Assembly (NCBI GenBank): GCA_035236585.1 | Contig: CP141136.1 | Span: 54,081,136-54,145,135, forward strand | Source: Warburgia ugandensis | Lineage: Eukaryota; Streptophyta; Magnoliopsida; Canellales; Canellaceae | Length of the DNA: 64,000 nt | Direction of reading: 5' to 3' | Part shown: positions 46,470 through 59,034 of the stretch, piece after piece | How the letters are laid out: each line of letters opens with the position of its first letter | How positions within the stretch are numbered: position 1 is the first letter of the stretch | Notes under the pieces: model-generated | Databases searched by the model: none | Seen by the model: the letters and a program-made list of their open reading frames with translations, nothing else | What the model was told of the DNA's origin: nothing | Program-made: the position numbers and the translations under genes

Positions 46470-48552
46470 TAGTGATGCCAAAATATGAAGTGTTGATCCT
46501 TTTGAGGCACATTCCAAAATAAGTAACCATTTTAGTAATGCATATGATAGTTAGCAAATTATAAGACATGACATCTTCATTCTTCCGATGTCATTGAGTA
46601 CTTTTCATTTAATTGGATAATTTCATAACAATTTCGTGGATGAGATTATCGAACTAGAAATCAAAGCATGGATAAGGTTGTCAAACTGGAAATCAAAGCA
46701 CAAGTAAGGTTACCCAATTAGAAATCGAAGAATGTATGAGGTAATCTAACTAGAAATCAAAGCATGTGCGAGGTAATCCAACTACAAATGAAAGCATAGA
46801 TAAAGTTATACATTTATAAATAAAAGCATGGATAAAGTTATCCAACCAAAAATCAAAGAGTGGATAAGGTTATCCAACTATAAATCAAAACATGGGTAAC
46901 TCTATCCAATTAGAAGTCAAAGTATGGATAAGACTATAAAGAGACACTCAAGATATTGGATAGGAATATCCAAGATTGAAAACAACACTTTTCATGCTTG
47001 ATATAGTTAACCAATCATAATCAACTATAAGAAAACATTTCCAACCCAACAAAATCAATCATAGGAAATTGCTTGCCATGAAGGGCTGGTCCCACCTAGG
47101 AATTCAAAAATAGCAAAGACAAAAATATTCTTGGATCTTTTGTCATCCAAAACTAAAACAATGTCCTTTTATTTACCCAAAAACATTTCCACTTCCTCAA
47201 GACACGTCCTCATGATCAAACTGTCCCATCAAGATGTAAGTTTCCAAGATAAGATGCAAAATCATACATGCTAGATCATCCATTCTAAGACATTTCTCAT
47301 GGAGATTAGCCAAAATCCAGGAAAAACAAACTAGTAAATCAAGAACTCAATAATTCATTTCTACATGACTCATAATCATCAATTCCTTTCTAAATGTCAT
47401 CCATCTGATTACTTAGGTCTACAGCTACAACCCATGTATATTTCCAAGCTTGCACTAAGAACAAATGAGAAAGAAATGTAACAATCAAATAATTTGTAAT
47501 CAAAACTAGCCACTGACTATAACAAAAATCAGGTGAGAAGAGCCATATAACATTGAAATTTTCCTATATACCCATAATCTATCAATCACACATAATTTTC
47601 AATCAATCACACCATCTCCACATGATTTCTAAACATAAACACACAAACATCATGATCTTTGAAGCATAGAGAAACCAATTCAAGAAGCTAAAAACCTAAT
47701 CTTTTTGTTATGTCCAAATTTTCAGACACCACACTAGCACTCACTCATGAAAAAACCAAACCAAAAGGGCCTATCCTTCATGCTTATGATACCCAATTAA
47801 CATTTTAATCCTCATGAAATTTGAATGTTTCCCGTATGTGTTTACAAAATTCTAGTAGCATGTCTATAATAAAAACCACCCACTAATCATGTCAAAATCA
47901 TCCAAAAATGGTACTAAAATATGCAACTAACTTATCTAACTCATAACCCATCATACCCACTTTATTTCTTAGTGAAATATAAGAATCATTGTATTTGAGG
48001 CTTGAAAATCCTAGATTAAGAATAAAAACATGGAAACAATAATTTAGCAAGAAAAGCTATCTAATTCAGATTGTTATCTCAACTAAAGATCAATTCCTAA
48101 CCCTTATCAGGCATTCTAGCCTCAAGATTTCAAGAAAAATCTCACCTAGGTCCTTAACCCCCTTTTTGAGTTTTCCTCCAAATTTCTCCTCCAAATCTTT
48201 AGTCTAAGCTTTTAATACTTGAATCTTCACAAAATTCAATTGGGTTTTGAGTGGGAAAGGGAAATAGAGAGAAGGAGAGTAGGAAAAAAAGAGATGTGGG
48301 AGGAAGAGGGAGTAGAGAAGAGGCTTTTCTAAGAGACTGACAAGAAGCTCCTCTTAATTTCTCTAAGAAAATGAGCTACAACGAGAGGAAATCCCTTATA
48401 TACTTATCTCACTGGCTTTTGACCTTTTTTCTTTAACTTAGTTTAAAATTTAGAAATGACTTCCATGTCCCTTTATGTGATGAAAACCAAGAATTTTCTC
48501 CATGTTAGTACCCCACATTAACCCAAATTTCTCATCTTTTAAGAATGTAGGA
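46470..48552. other. Non-coding stretch between gypsy and Athila elements
   Basis: Holds the 32-bp array near its left end. Its right part (47.7-48.5 kb), read on the minus strand, has TATATAAG at about 48,400 followed by a purine- and pyrimidine-patterned leader, resembling the promoter part of another LTR. No partner copy was found and no coding region was seen. Confidence 0.45.
46636..46936. repeat. 32-bp tandem array, ~9 units, each with a GGATAA/TTATCC dyad
   Basis: The word GAAATC (or one-base variants) starts at 46,657, 46,689, 46,721, 46,753, 46,785, 46,817, 46,849, 46,881 and 46,913: every 32 bases with no indel. The unit begins GAAATCAAAGCATGG and ends TTATCCAACTA. Most units keep GGATAAGGTTATCC or a close form, an inverted repeat with GATAA cores. 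Confidence 0.92.
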
Positions 48553-49317
48553 TGTTAAGAGTCCATTATTGTATAAAATACCCTCATTTAGCATAATTTT
48601 TTAAAATATTTTTAAGATGTTATTTAGAAACTTATATGAAAAATATATCATTTTAAAATTTTATAATCTAACCTCAATCTGGTAAATTTTCTAGGTTAGA
48701 TGATGATCTGAGGTAAGTATGTGTGAAGTAGAATGTTGTATGATACTAATTACATTATTTTCTTTGTTTTGTAGGTGGTAGATCAAGATCCATGCAGTTA
48801 GATCAAGCTGATCAACATCTTAGGTCTCTAATCAAGCTTTGATTATAATGGATGGATGAGATCAATCCAGATCAAAATCAAGGACTCTAGTTTAATTCTC
48901 AAGCATCAAATCTAAACTATGAGCACAAGAGAATTAAGAATGCTAAGGGATGCTATGTTTAATGATGGAAAGTGAAAAGGATGAAGAGAGAAAATAGTTT
49001 CCTTATGGGAAACTAAGTTAAAATTAGAAAATTCAGTTGATTTATAATTCTTTGGAGAAAAGAAAAGAGAATGGAGGAGAAAATTATTAAAAATTAAATT
49101 CAAATTGACTTCCCATCATTTATGAATACCATATCAAAGATGGAGTGAAGAAAAAGCTTGAAAATTTGGAGAAAAATGGAGGTTGAAGAAGATGAATAGT
49201 GCACGTGCAGGCTGGTGAATAGGGATACTTTGCACTTCAGTTCCTACTTCAATACTTGACAAAAATATATGAAATTTGGTTCATTGGATGAAGGGCATCA
49301 AGGAGAAGAGGACTCAG

Positions 49318-49717
49318 TGTTAACAGCCTGGGTCCAACAATGTGATATTGTCCACTTTGGCACAGAGTGCCTCATGGCTTCGAAATGTGTTATAATGTTA
49401 AAGGTTCTTGAACTCTTATAACCAGCCCAAATCCCTCTCCTTGGGCCATGTGGGACTAACTCTTAGGCCAAGCCCTCATCCCCCACTAGGGAACAAGTAT
49501 CCAGGCCTTCTCCCTTCATGGCCAATGGCTCCCATATGCAGCTAGCCACACACCATGAGGGGAAATGACTTTGATACCAAGTATAATAGTCGGGGTCCAA
49601 CAATGTGATATTGTTTGCTTCGATACATAGTACCTCATGGATTTAAAATGTGCCACAACTATTAGAGGTCGCCGAACTCTTATAACCAGCACAAATCCCT
49701 CTCCTCAGGCAATGCAG
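49318..49717 (-). mobile_element. TRIM element A
   Basis: Miniature LTR element in minus orientation. 3' LTR 49,318-49,478 (minus start TGAGGGCTTGG, end CTGTTAACA), polypurine GTGGGGGA just before it, primer-binding site TGGTATCAAAGTC (complement of 49,567-49,579), 5' LTR ~49,582-49,717, which lacks its first ~30 bases. CTCAG occurs at 49,313-49,317 and 49,718-49,722. No coding capacity, as in TRIMs. Confidence 0.8.
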
Positions 49718-50279
49718 CTCAGGTGAGGGACTGAGAGTAAGTCCCACATAGCCCGGGGAGAGGGAGCTAGGCTAGTTATAAGAGTTTAAGAAACTTTAAT
49801 GGTTACAACACTTTTTCCCTTCAGGGAAGAGCAAAGTTGTGAGGGTGTAAAGGCACCCAAAGTGGATTATATTATGACTGTTAGAATCCCAAGATGTTAT
49901 AGTTGGTATCAGAGCCAGTTCCCCTCGTGGTGTGGTGGCTAATCGCATGTGGTACAGCTGGCTGTGAACGGAGAAGGCCTAGGGGCCCATAGATGGGAGA
50001 GGTTGAGGGACTCAAGCAGTCATGCGTGGATGCATGTTCCCTAAGGGGGGAAAGAGGTGAAGCCTGGTGGGTAGCTCGATAAATGTATGGCAAGCTATAG
50101 GTGAGGGACTAAGAGTTAGTCCCACATCACCAGAGGAGAGAGAATTGAGATAGTTATAAGAGTTCAGGGAACTCTAACTGTTGCAACGCATTTTTCCTTC
50201 AAGAAAGAGCAAAGTTGTGAGGGTGTATTGGTACCAAAACTAGACAATATTGTGACTATTGGAACCTTAGGTTGTTACA
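49718..50279 (+). mobile_element. TRIM element B
   Basis: Plus orientation. 5' LTR ends at 49,901; primer-binding site TGGTATCAGAGCC at 49,904-49,916 (initiator tRNA-Met type); polypurine AAGGGGGGAAAGAGG at 50,043-50,057; 3' LTR 50,058-50,279 (TGAAGCCTGG to GTTGTTACA, 222 bp). Both LTRs share GACTNAGAGTNAGTCCCACAT and AGCAAAGTTGTGAGGGTGT. The 5' LTR lacks its beginning where it meets element A. Confidence 0.82.
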
Positions 50280-51399
50280 ATCAAGCATTTGAATTTGAAT
50301 TTTCATTCCAAATATTATAACTTGAATTGATTAAATTTATCTATTTGTTACTATTCACATGAACATTAATAACGACTTACTTAAAGTTTTACATCTTTAG
50401 TTTGGTTTATTTCATGAGTTTTTAAATGATCTAATCCTTTGGTTATATTTTTGTTTGAGTTAAAAAGGGTTTCATATAATTTTCTTAAAAAAATTTAATG
50501 GTCGAATTTGTTGAAAGGTATTATTATGCAAGTTGGTGAGCAGCCAATGCTTGTGATTGAATATCTTCATTTTTGTTATCTTGATTTGAAATCTTACCAT
50601 GCAATTAAATCTATTGATATCAAATTATTCTAGGTATCAAGTTTCATTGAAAAATTCTATAAGAAAGTAGAAGAAATTAGTGGCCAAAGTTAAAAAAAAT
50701 CTTTATGGATTCTGACTGTTCATGGATTGTAAATAGAGACTGGACTAATCATTGATTGTGAAAAGGGATAAGATAGATGCTTAGCTAGTGTCACACATGC
50801 GTGATGGCACATGATTGTCTAAGTTGTCCACTGCTTTTCTATAACACTGTCTTACTTACAGACACAGTAAGAGGTGTTGCTTTGGTATTTTAATTAAAAA
50901 AATTGAGAAAATCCATGAATAGAATTTGATGTGTGACACATCAGAGAATATTATCTATGATCTTTAAAAAGAAAATCTAAGCAGCTCATATCTCAAATTT
51001 TTCTTTAGTCTAGATCATTAAATTTTTGAAAGATGTGCATAATTTAGCCATTCAATCTTTAATGAGAGACTAATAGATAGATTGATGAAGGTTGATTGAC
51101 ATGGATGTGGCTAGAATTAAAGAATTTTGCTATGATCAAGCTTGGTAAGTGGATTTTTTTATTGATATTTGTTTAATTTTTTGTCTTTTGAATTCAAAAT
51201 TTTGTATTTTTCATTAATTTAATAGACTCGAGTTTTTAGTTCATTGTTATTCAATTCTTATAAGTTTTGTTCATTTGTGGAAAATTAAAATTTATTTAAA
51301 CTCTATTCTTTTTAAGTCGTTCTTGTGGGATTGACACATACTTGCACAAGCTATACTACAATATCTCGTGCACTTGCTAAAAACAATCAACAAGTTTTT

Positions 51400-51425
51400 G
51401 GCACTGTTAGTGGAAACCCATAATG
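51400..51425 (+). other. Athila primer-binding-site remnant
   Basis: TGGCACTGTTAGTGGAAAC stands where Athila/Tat elements carry TGGCGCCGTTGCCGGGGA. The differences are mostly C-to-T/G-to-A, as expected from methylation decay. Confidence 0.6.
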
Positions 51426-52929
51426 GAGTTTTCATAAAATTTAATAAAAAAATTAAAAAATTAAAAAAAATCAATATCAAAATTTTAGGAATTGCATTGT
51501 TTTATCATTTGAGAATTTTGAGGTGCCTTTTTTTATTTTTCATAGTGCATAATCACTCTTGTTCCTAAATTTGGTACTTATTGCTATTTTTATTTTGTAG
51601 AAAATTGAAAAAGGAGGAATTCAAGGAGGATCTCAATTAGGATAAACAAAATTTTTTATTTAGAGTGAATTGTAGTGAGAACACATTGTATTTTTTTTAT
51701 TAATCGTGATTCATTTAAAAAGGGCTGTAATAATACAGGTCAAGGGTGGACCATCATAACTTGGAAGTGGAAGTGGATTGTAAATGTTCCCACCCTTGTA
51801 CAAGAAGATCTTATCTAGGACCCCACTATGAGCAATCCTAAGTCCTTAAAATTTTTAGATTAGGATTTGCATTATTAGAATAAATTTGCATTGGTTGATA
51901 GTATAATTGCATATAGAAAGCATATTTTATATCTGTTGCATTTTAGGGTTTGCATTAGTTTATTATTTTTATTTATATTTTAAGGCACACTTATCACTTT
52001 AAGGTGATTTATATGTTGATTGAACTACCATGTAGTGTGAAAATTAATCAGTAAGGGCATTCGACCTCACAAGATCAAGGGTGGATTTCATTATCATCTC
52101 TTGGCCAACCTAGGATAATCACAATAAGTGTGTAACCCAGCCTTTCAAATTAATTTAAAATCAACTAGAATAGACCTATAGTGGCCATCATATGCTTGTA
52201 GGACCCTCTTGGAAGAAGGCAACTCATTGTCACTTTAGTGGCCCCTGTCTATCTGACTATGCTGGTATTTAAACAATTAGCTCTGCCAGCACATTATATG
52301 ACTCAGACTACCTATGGTTAGTTGAGGAGGGTGTGAAGTGGTTGGTTTGGTTAGGATCTAACTGGTAAGCAATAAGGCAAGTCTGAAAGAGAGGAGGAGC
52401 ATTCGATTAGGTTAATCTAAAAGCTTCTCCCCCACATAAATTCAAGAAAATCAAAACATTTCAGCTTATTAGCCTTAGGGATTACTTGATTGCATCCTTT
52501 ATTTGTGCATCATTTTAAACATTAGGTTGTATACAAACATGGCTAGAAATGACTAGAAAGTTATGGAAAAAGTTCTTTGTTGTACATAAGACAAATACTC
52601 TCCGTTGAAATATAATGAATTTTACTTAGAAGGATAAATAAAATTTCTACCAATGCTGGGAAAGATTTAAGGAATTATTGTTAACTTGTCCACATCATGG
52701 ATACCAACTTTAGCATATGATTAGCTTCTTTTAGAAGGATTTAATTTTGATATGTGCCAGTTTGTTGAAATGATGTGCAATAGCAATTTCTTAAATAAAT
52801 AACCTGAAGAGGCACAAGAGTCTTTGGGATAGCTAGTAGAGAGTGTATAAACTTGGGCTGATTCAGAAAAAGTAGGTTAAAAACAAGCTCAAGTGCTCCA
52901 CCACATTTGCTAAGGGAGGAATATATGTC

Positions 52930-53600
52930 ATGACTAAAAGAGATGATTTGAATACTAAAATAGCATCCCTAGTTAGAATAATTGAGGACATGGAATTGGA
53001 AAAATTTTCGTTTAAGGAAGTCAAATATGTATGTGATATTTGTAAAAGTAATACACACTCCACTAATTCCAGGATGCACTTCATGAATAGACACATTCTT
53101 ATGAGTGACCTTCTTTTTCATCTCCAGAGACGTATAATCCTAACTGGATTAATCATCTTGCTTTTAGTTGGAGAAATAAATATAACGCTAATGTCTCATA
53201 TAAGGCTCAATACCAAACATATCACCAAAATCAGGGACCACTTGCTCTTAGACCTTTCCTTTCTCTGCCTGAGAGGGAAGTGGAGGATAACTTTAATCAA
53301 TTCATACAAAATTAGGACAAGAAAATTGCTCAAATTGAAGCCCAATTAAATGAGACCACACAATACATGATTGAATTGAAGGACATGATGTCTCAAATGC
53401 AACAGACCATTAAAAAAGAAAAATTTCCTATCCCAATAAATGAAAACCTTGATGATATGAATGTGGTAGGTGAGATTAATTCTTCAGTTACAAACATGGA
53501 ACAAACAAAGGCAATTATCATTTTTCATAGTGGTAAAATAATTGAGAAATTTGGTCCTAAAAAGGCTGAAATGATAATAAAATCTGTTAAAAAATGATAA
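52930..53600 (+). pseudogene. Decayed Athila gag
   Basis: Frame 52,930-53,349 opens MTKRDDLNTKIASL and holds a damaged zinc-knuckle region (VCDICKSNTHSTNS, last Cys lost). A shifted frame then reads TYNPNWINHLAFSW (Athila YNPGWRNHPNFSW), and 53,367-53,597 reads IELKDMMSQMQQTIKK to KAIIIFHSGKIIEK (Athila AITLRSGKELE). Frameshift and stop separate the pieces. Confidence 0.8.
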
Positions 53601-55705
53601 ATTTGCTAATAAGTAAAAAATCCCACCCACTTAGCCATAACATAGTCCTACTTCATTTCCATGACGGCTACGTCAAGCTTCTAATATTATCTTTAATAAT
53701 GGAAAGTAGTCTGGAGATATATTTATTTTGTCCAGTGATAAAATGAAACATTCAAAATTGCAAGATAAATTAAATCAACTTTCCTTTTCAGAGGCCTGTC
53801 CGGCTCATTTCGTATGGGTCCTAAGAAAGTTTTAAAATTTTCAAAATTTTACCTCTAAAATTTTTCCATTTGCAACAATTATGTACTATAGTTTTTAGAA
53901 CATTCCTTTTCTATATCTTCCATTTCGTCATTTCTCAATGCATTATCATCATCTTACTTTTTAAAAATTGAGGACAATGTCTCATTGTTGTTGGGGATGT
54001 AGAATTCTGGCCTTTTTGTAGTTGTTTTTCTTATTTTAAAAAAACGATAAATTTTTTTTTAAAAATTGAAAAAATTTAAAAAGTAAAAAAACAAGAGCTA
54101 TTTTGAAAATATTTTTGAGTTTTTGGTTAGCTCCTATACAAGGATGAGAATTGGATTTTCTATGGTCTAATATAAATTATCATCTTTAGATTATTAATAG
54201 TATTGTACATGATTAATTCATCATTTTACTTATTTTCTAAAGTATTTCATGAAAGCAAAGTCTCATATCACATATGTACACACTGTTACATATACATAGT
54301 CTAAATTGATAAGTAGTTATAACTTAGAGATTTTAAAGAAATTTAGTGCACACCTATAACCTAAGTGAGTTTTAGAACTAATTCTTTTCGAAAGGTTATA
54401 AATGTTCCTAATTTTCTTTAGTGTGCTTAAACTCAAATTTGATCCTATCAACTTTTAAATTTGGCTAATTACCTTTAAAATTCTAGAAGTTCATTGAATT
54501 TGATTGATTATATGAAATATAGGAAAGGATTTAGGCTATCCTTGTTGTTAATTTAGAGATATAAAGCCTAACCAAAAGTATTTTTACCACTAGTTAGCCA
54601 ATTTGATCCTTTTATATAAGCCTTTTCTTTTTAACCCAAATTATCACTTTACCCATAACCCAAAATAATATATCCATTACCTATTTTCTTCAAAAGATAA
54701 GTTAGAGATGAATGAAGATATACTTTTTACTTGCAATGAAATTAGAAAAGAAAATATCAAGAAAAAAAGTGTTCTTCAAAGAGATTCATAAGTGTTGAAA
54801 ATGAAAGAAAGAAAAAGTGCTAAAATTTTTTTAAAGAATGTAGAAAAGTGAAAAAATGAAGAAATATTCACTTTAGTACAAGAAAGAAAGAATTGTCTAC
54901 TTTAGCAGAAGACCTCTACTTATTTTTGAAGAAATTTTGAATATTCTTTATGCCATTTATTTTCATAACCCTGTTCTAAGCCTATAGTTTATCCCAGTTG
55001 AATACCTAATGATTTTAAGATTGATATAGTCTTGATGAGGATATGAATGGATAGGATTTAAAGAGTAGTATTTTTAAAAGTTTAAAGGTAATTACATATT
55101 TTCCTTTCTAAAAGGATCAACATTAAATTCCTTAGTAACTCTCATACCTTCATGAGTATATGTGAGATAAATGTATTTTTATTAACTTTGCCCACATATT
55201 TAAAGAGAGATATGATTTAAATATTTTTCTAAGAGTTTTATTTCTAAGTATATGTCTATTAGTGAGGATTGAGGTCAAAATATATTTCATATGAAGTTCA
55301 AAAGTTAGAAGTATACTTAGAGATAAGGACTATTGTATATGTAGATTGTACACATACTACACTTTGAGATCTGAACCTAAATGAAATATATTTAGCATAT
55401 TAGTAGGGTTTTGAATTTTTCATTCAATTTTATTAACACGCTGAAGTGGTAATTCAGTGTAAAATGAAGAAAATACTTTGAGACAAATTTAGGAACTGCC
55501 CTTCTTGAATTTTGTGATAAATTCACTACAAACCTTCATGAGGCTCAACTTGTCCACTAGGGCTAACCTAGGGAGTGGAAGGTCTTGTTGCATATGCTAA
55601 ATACAATAGTGAGCATCTACAAAAGTCGTAATTTGTATCAATTTTATAATTTGGCTTTTTGCATGTTTTGCTTGGGTCTTGCAAAATGTTGGTTGGGAGG
55701 GTGTG
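53601..55705. other. Athila interior without pol
   Basis: 2.1 kb, very AT-rich. Only the ATTGAGGACAATGT phrase (about 53,967) is recognised. No protease, reverse transcriptase or integrase motif seen in any frame. Confidence 0.65.
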
Positions 55706-57616
55706 TGTTAAGAGTCCATTATGGTATAAATTACCCTCTTTTAGTATGAATTTTGATATATTTTTATGATACTACTTAGAAATTTATATGAAAAATATAT
55801 CAATTGAAAATTTTATAACCTAACCTTAATTTGGTAAATTTTCAAGGTTAGATGATGATCTGAGGTAAGTATGTGTGAAATCAAATGATGTATAATAGTA
55901 ATTAGATTATTTTATTTGTTTTAGAGGTGGTAGATCAAGATCAATGCAGTTAGATCAAGCTGATCAACATCCTAGATCTCTAATCAAGCTTAGATTAAAA
56001 TGGATGGCTAAGATCAATCCAATTTATCTAGATCAAGATCAAAGACTCTAGCTCAATCCTCAAGCATCAAATTCAAATATGAGTACAAGAGAATTAAGAG
56101 TGCTATGGGATTTTATGTCTAATGATAGAAAGTGAAAAGGATGGAGAGAGAGGAAATAGTTTCCTAATAGGAAACTATGTTAAAATTGGAAAATTCAGTT
56201 GATTTAGAATTTTTTGGAGAAAAGGAAAGAGAATAGAGGAGGAAATTACTAAAAACTAAATTCAAACTAACTTCCCATTATCTATAAATACCAAATCGAA
56301 GATGGAGTGAAAAGAAGTTTGAAAATTCAGAGCAAAATGAAGGTTGAAGAAAATGAATAATGCACATGTAGGCTGGTGAATGGGGGGCTCTTTACATGTT
56401 GATTCCTTCTTTAATAGTTGACAAAAATCTATAAAATTTGGTTCATTGTATAGATGGCATCAAGAAGAAGAAAACCTAGTTGTTTGATTTTCTATTTTCA
56501 TTCCAAATTTTATAACTTGAATTGATTAAATTTAGCTACTTGCTACTGTTTGCATGAACAATAACAGTGAGCTACTTAAAGTTTTGAACCTTTAGTTTGG
56601 TTTATTTGATGATTTTTTGAATGATCTAATCCTTTTTTTTAATATTTTTGTTTGAGTTAGAAAGGATTTCATATAATTGTTTTTGAAATTTAATAGTCAA
56701 ATTTGTTTAATTTTATAAAATAATCTTGAAAGGCACTGTTATTCAGGTTTGTGAATAACCTATGTTTGTGATTGAATATTTTAATTTTTGTTATCTTGAT
56801 TGGAAATCTAACTATAGAATTGAATTTATTGCTATCAAATTGTTTTAGGTACCAAGTTTCATTGAAAAATTCTATGAGAAAGTAGAAGAAATCAGTGGCC
56901 AAAGTTAGTAAAAACTCTATGGATTCTATCTATTAGTGGAATGCAAACAAAGGTTGGACTAATTGTGGATTGTGAACATGGATAAAATAGTTGTTGAGCT
57001 AGTATCACATTTGTGCAACCCGCACATGACTGTCTTAGTTGTTCACTACTTTTCTAGTAACTCTCTCTCACTTGCAAACACAGTAAGAGGTGCTGCTATG
57101 ATATTTTATTTTGAAAAAAATAATAATTCATGAATAAGATTTGACATGTGACACATGAGAGAATGTTATGGGTGATCTTTAAAAAAAATCAATCTAAGCT
57201 GCACATATATCAAATGCCTTCCTTAGTCCTTATCTTCAAAATTTTTAAAGATCTACGTAATTCAACCATTAAATCTTTAATCAGAGACCTAAGAGATAGA
57301 TTGATGAAGGTTGATCTACTAGGATGTGGCCAGAAATAATTTTTTTTAAAATTTTTTTATGATCAAGTTAGAGAAGTGGATTTTAATTGATATTTGTTTA
57401 ATTTTCTATCTTATGAATTCAAAATTTTGTATTTTTCATTAATTCAATAGATCTAAGTTTTTAATTTATGATTATTCAATTCATCTAATTTTTTTAATTT
57501 GTGGCAAATTAAATTTTATTTAAACCATTCTTTTTAAGTCGAGTATTAGTGGGATCGACCCATACATGCATAAGTTATACTACAATAGCTCATGCACTTG
57601 CAAAAAACAATCAACA
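55706..57616 (+). repeat. Athila right LTR (1,911 bp)
   Basis: Starts TGTTAAGAGTCCATTATGG after a G-rich tract (GGTTGGGAGGGTG, a possible polypurine tract) and ends AACAATCAACA at 57,616. It carries the uninterrupted version of the site occupied by TRIMs in the left LTR. Confidence 0.88.
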
Positions 57617-57639
57617 TAGGCCCACTTCAAAAGCTTTAA

Positions 57640-58975
57640 AAATTCGTGGATTCTTCCTAATTTAGTTTCATGGGTGGAGGAAAAGCTCTATTGTACCAAT
57701 TTATAAGAATAAAGGATACATACAGAGCTGCACTAATTATGTAGGGATCAAACTTATGAGCCACACAATGAAACTTTTTGAAAGAGTGATTGAGAAGAGG
57801 CTATGACATGATATAATCGTATTGGAGAATCAGTTTAGTTTCATGTCTGGGAGGTCTACCATAGAAGCTATTTTCTTATTAAGACAATTGGTAGACCTTC
57901 ACATGGTCTTTATCGACTTAGAGAAAGCTTATGATAGAGTCCCTAGAGAGTTAATATGGAGGGTGTTGGGCAAGAAAGGGGTTTTCTCGGGGTATATAGA
58001 CACAATTAAGGATATGTATGAGGGAGCAGTAACAAATGTTAAGACCGCTAGTAGCGATACTGGTGATTTTCTTGTCACTGTAGGATTGCACCAATGATTG
58101 GCATTAAGCCCATACCTTTTCACGTTAGTTATGGATGAGTTATCAAAACATCTACACAAGGAGATTCCCTGCTGCATGCTATTTGCAGATAATCTAGTCT
58201 TACTTGATGAGACAAGGGAGGGTGTAAACACAAAGCTAGAGTTATGGAGAGAAGCATTAGAATTAAAGGATTTAAAATCAGTCGAACTAAGATAGAATAT
58301 ATGGAATGCAATTTTAGTAAGGAGAGGAGTAGGAGTGGAACACCATTTAGGATTGATAACCATAAGTCCTCGTAAAAGACCACTTTTGGTACTTAGGATC
58401 AATGATTTGTGAGAGTGGAGACATTGAGAGGGAGGTTACCCAGAGAATCGAAGCGGGTTTGAACAAATGGAGATGTGTATTTAAAGTTTTGTGTGATCGA
58501 TCGATGCCACTCAAACTAAAAGAAAAATTCTGTAGAATGGCCATAAGGCCAACCATGCTCTATGGATCAGAGTGTTAGGTAGTTAAGGAACATCATCCTC
58601 ATAGGAGGAGCGCCATAGAAATGAGCATCTTGAGATGGATGAGTGGTAAGACAAGAAAGGATAGAATTAGGAATGAAAATATTAGAGAAAATTTAGAGGT
58701 AGCACCAATAGGTAATAAGATGAGGGAGATTAGACTTAAACACTTTGGACATGTCCAAAGGAGATTGAAAATGGCACCGGTTAGAAGGAGTGAGGCAATG
58801 CAACTAGAAGGTTGTAAAAGGGAAAGGGAAAGGCCAAAAGAACATGGATAGAAATGGTAAGGAAAGATTTAAAAACTTTGGGACTAAATGAATCCATGAT
58901 ACTTAATAGAGAGGAATGGAGGAATAAGATTCATGTGGCCGACCCTTAATTGGGATAAGGTCTTGATGATGATGA
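57640..58975 (+). mobile_element. RTE-type LINE, decayed, with reverse transcriptase remnant
   Basis: Motifs in order: an NYRGIKLMSHTMKLFERVIE-like stretch (57,738-57,800, shifted), NQFSFMSGRSTIEAIFLLRQ, LHMVFIDLEKAYDRVPRELI, VTVGLHQ, TGA at 58,095-58,097, [40 protein letters not shown] (the catalytic A/YADD box here FADN), then the C-terminal [20 protein letters not shown] part and a (GAT)n tail. About 10 residues are missing between LRQLVD and LHMVFID. Many stops; dead. Confidence 0.88.
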
Positions 58976-59034
58976 TTCACTATGCATACAAATAATAAAA
59001 TGTTTATTTGCTTATAGTTGTAAAAGTTTTATTT

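Larger units (their letters stand above)
48553..51392 (+). repeat. Athila left LTR (interrupted by TRIM pair)
   Basis: About 1,878 bases without the TRIM insertion. Collinear with the right LTR across its whole length, with many point differences and small indels. Confidence 0.88.
48553..57616 (+). mobile_element. Athila-lineage Ty3/gypsy element, gag-only, 9.06 kb
   Basis: LTRs 48,553-51,392 (includes a 962-bp TRIM insertion) and 55,706-57,616 both begin TGTTAAGAGTCCATTAT and end AACAATCAACA. After the left LTR comes TTTTTGGCACTGTTAGTGG, a decayed form of the Athila/Tat primer-binding site. Flanks TAGGA and TAGGC suggest a 5-bp target duplication with one change. The interior carries gag remnants and then the ATTGAGGACAATGT phrase typical of the 3' non-coding part, with nothing like pol between. 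It is a deletion derivative dependent on other copies. Confidence 0.85.

Noticed and set aside
46636..46936. CRISPR-like array
   Set aside because: Units are contiguous with no variable spacers, in a plant nuclear context with no cas genes; it is a minisatellite.
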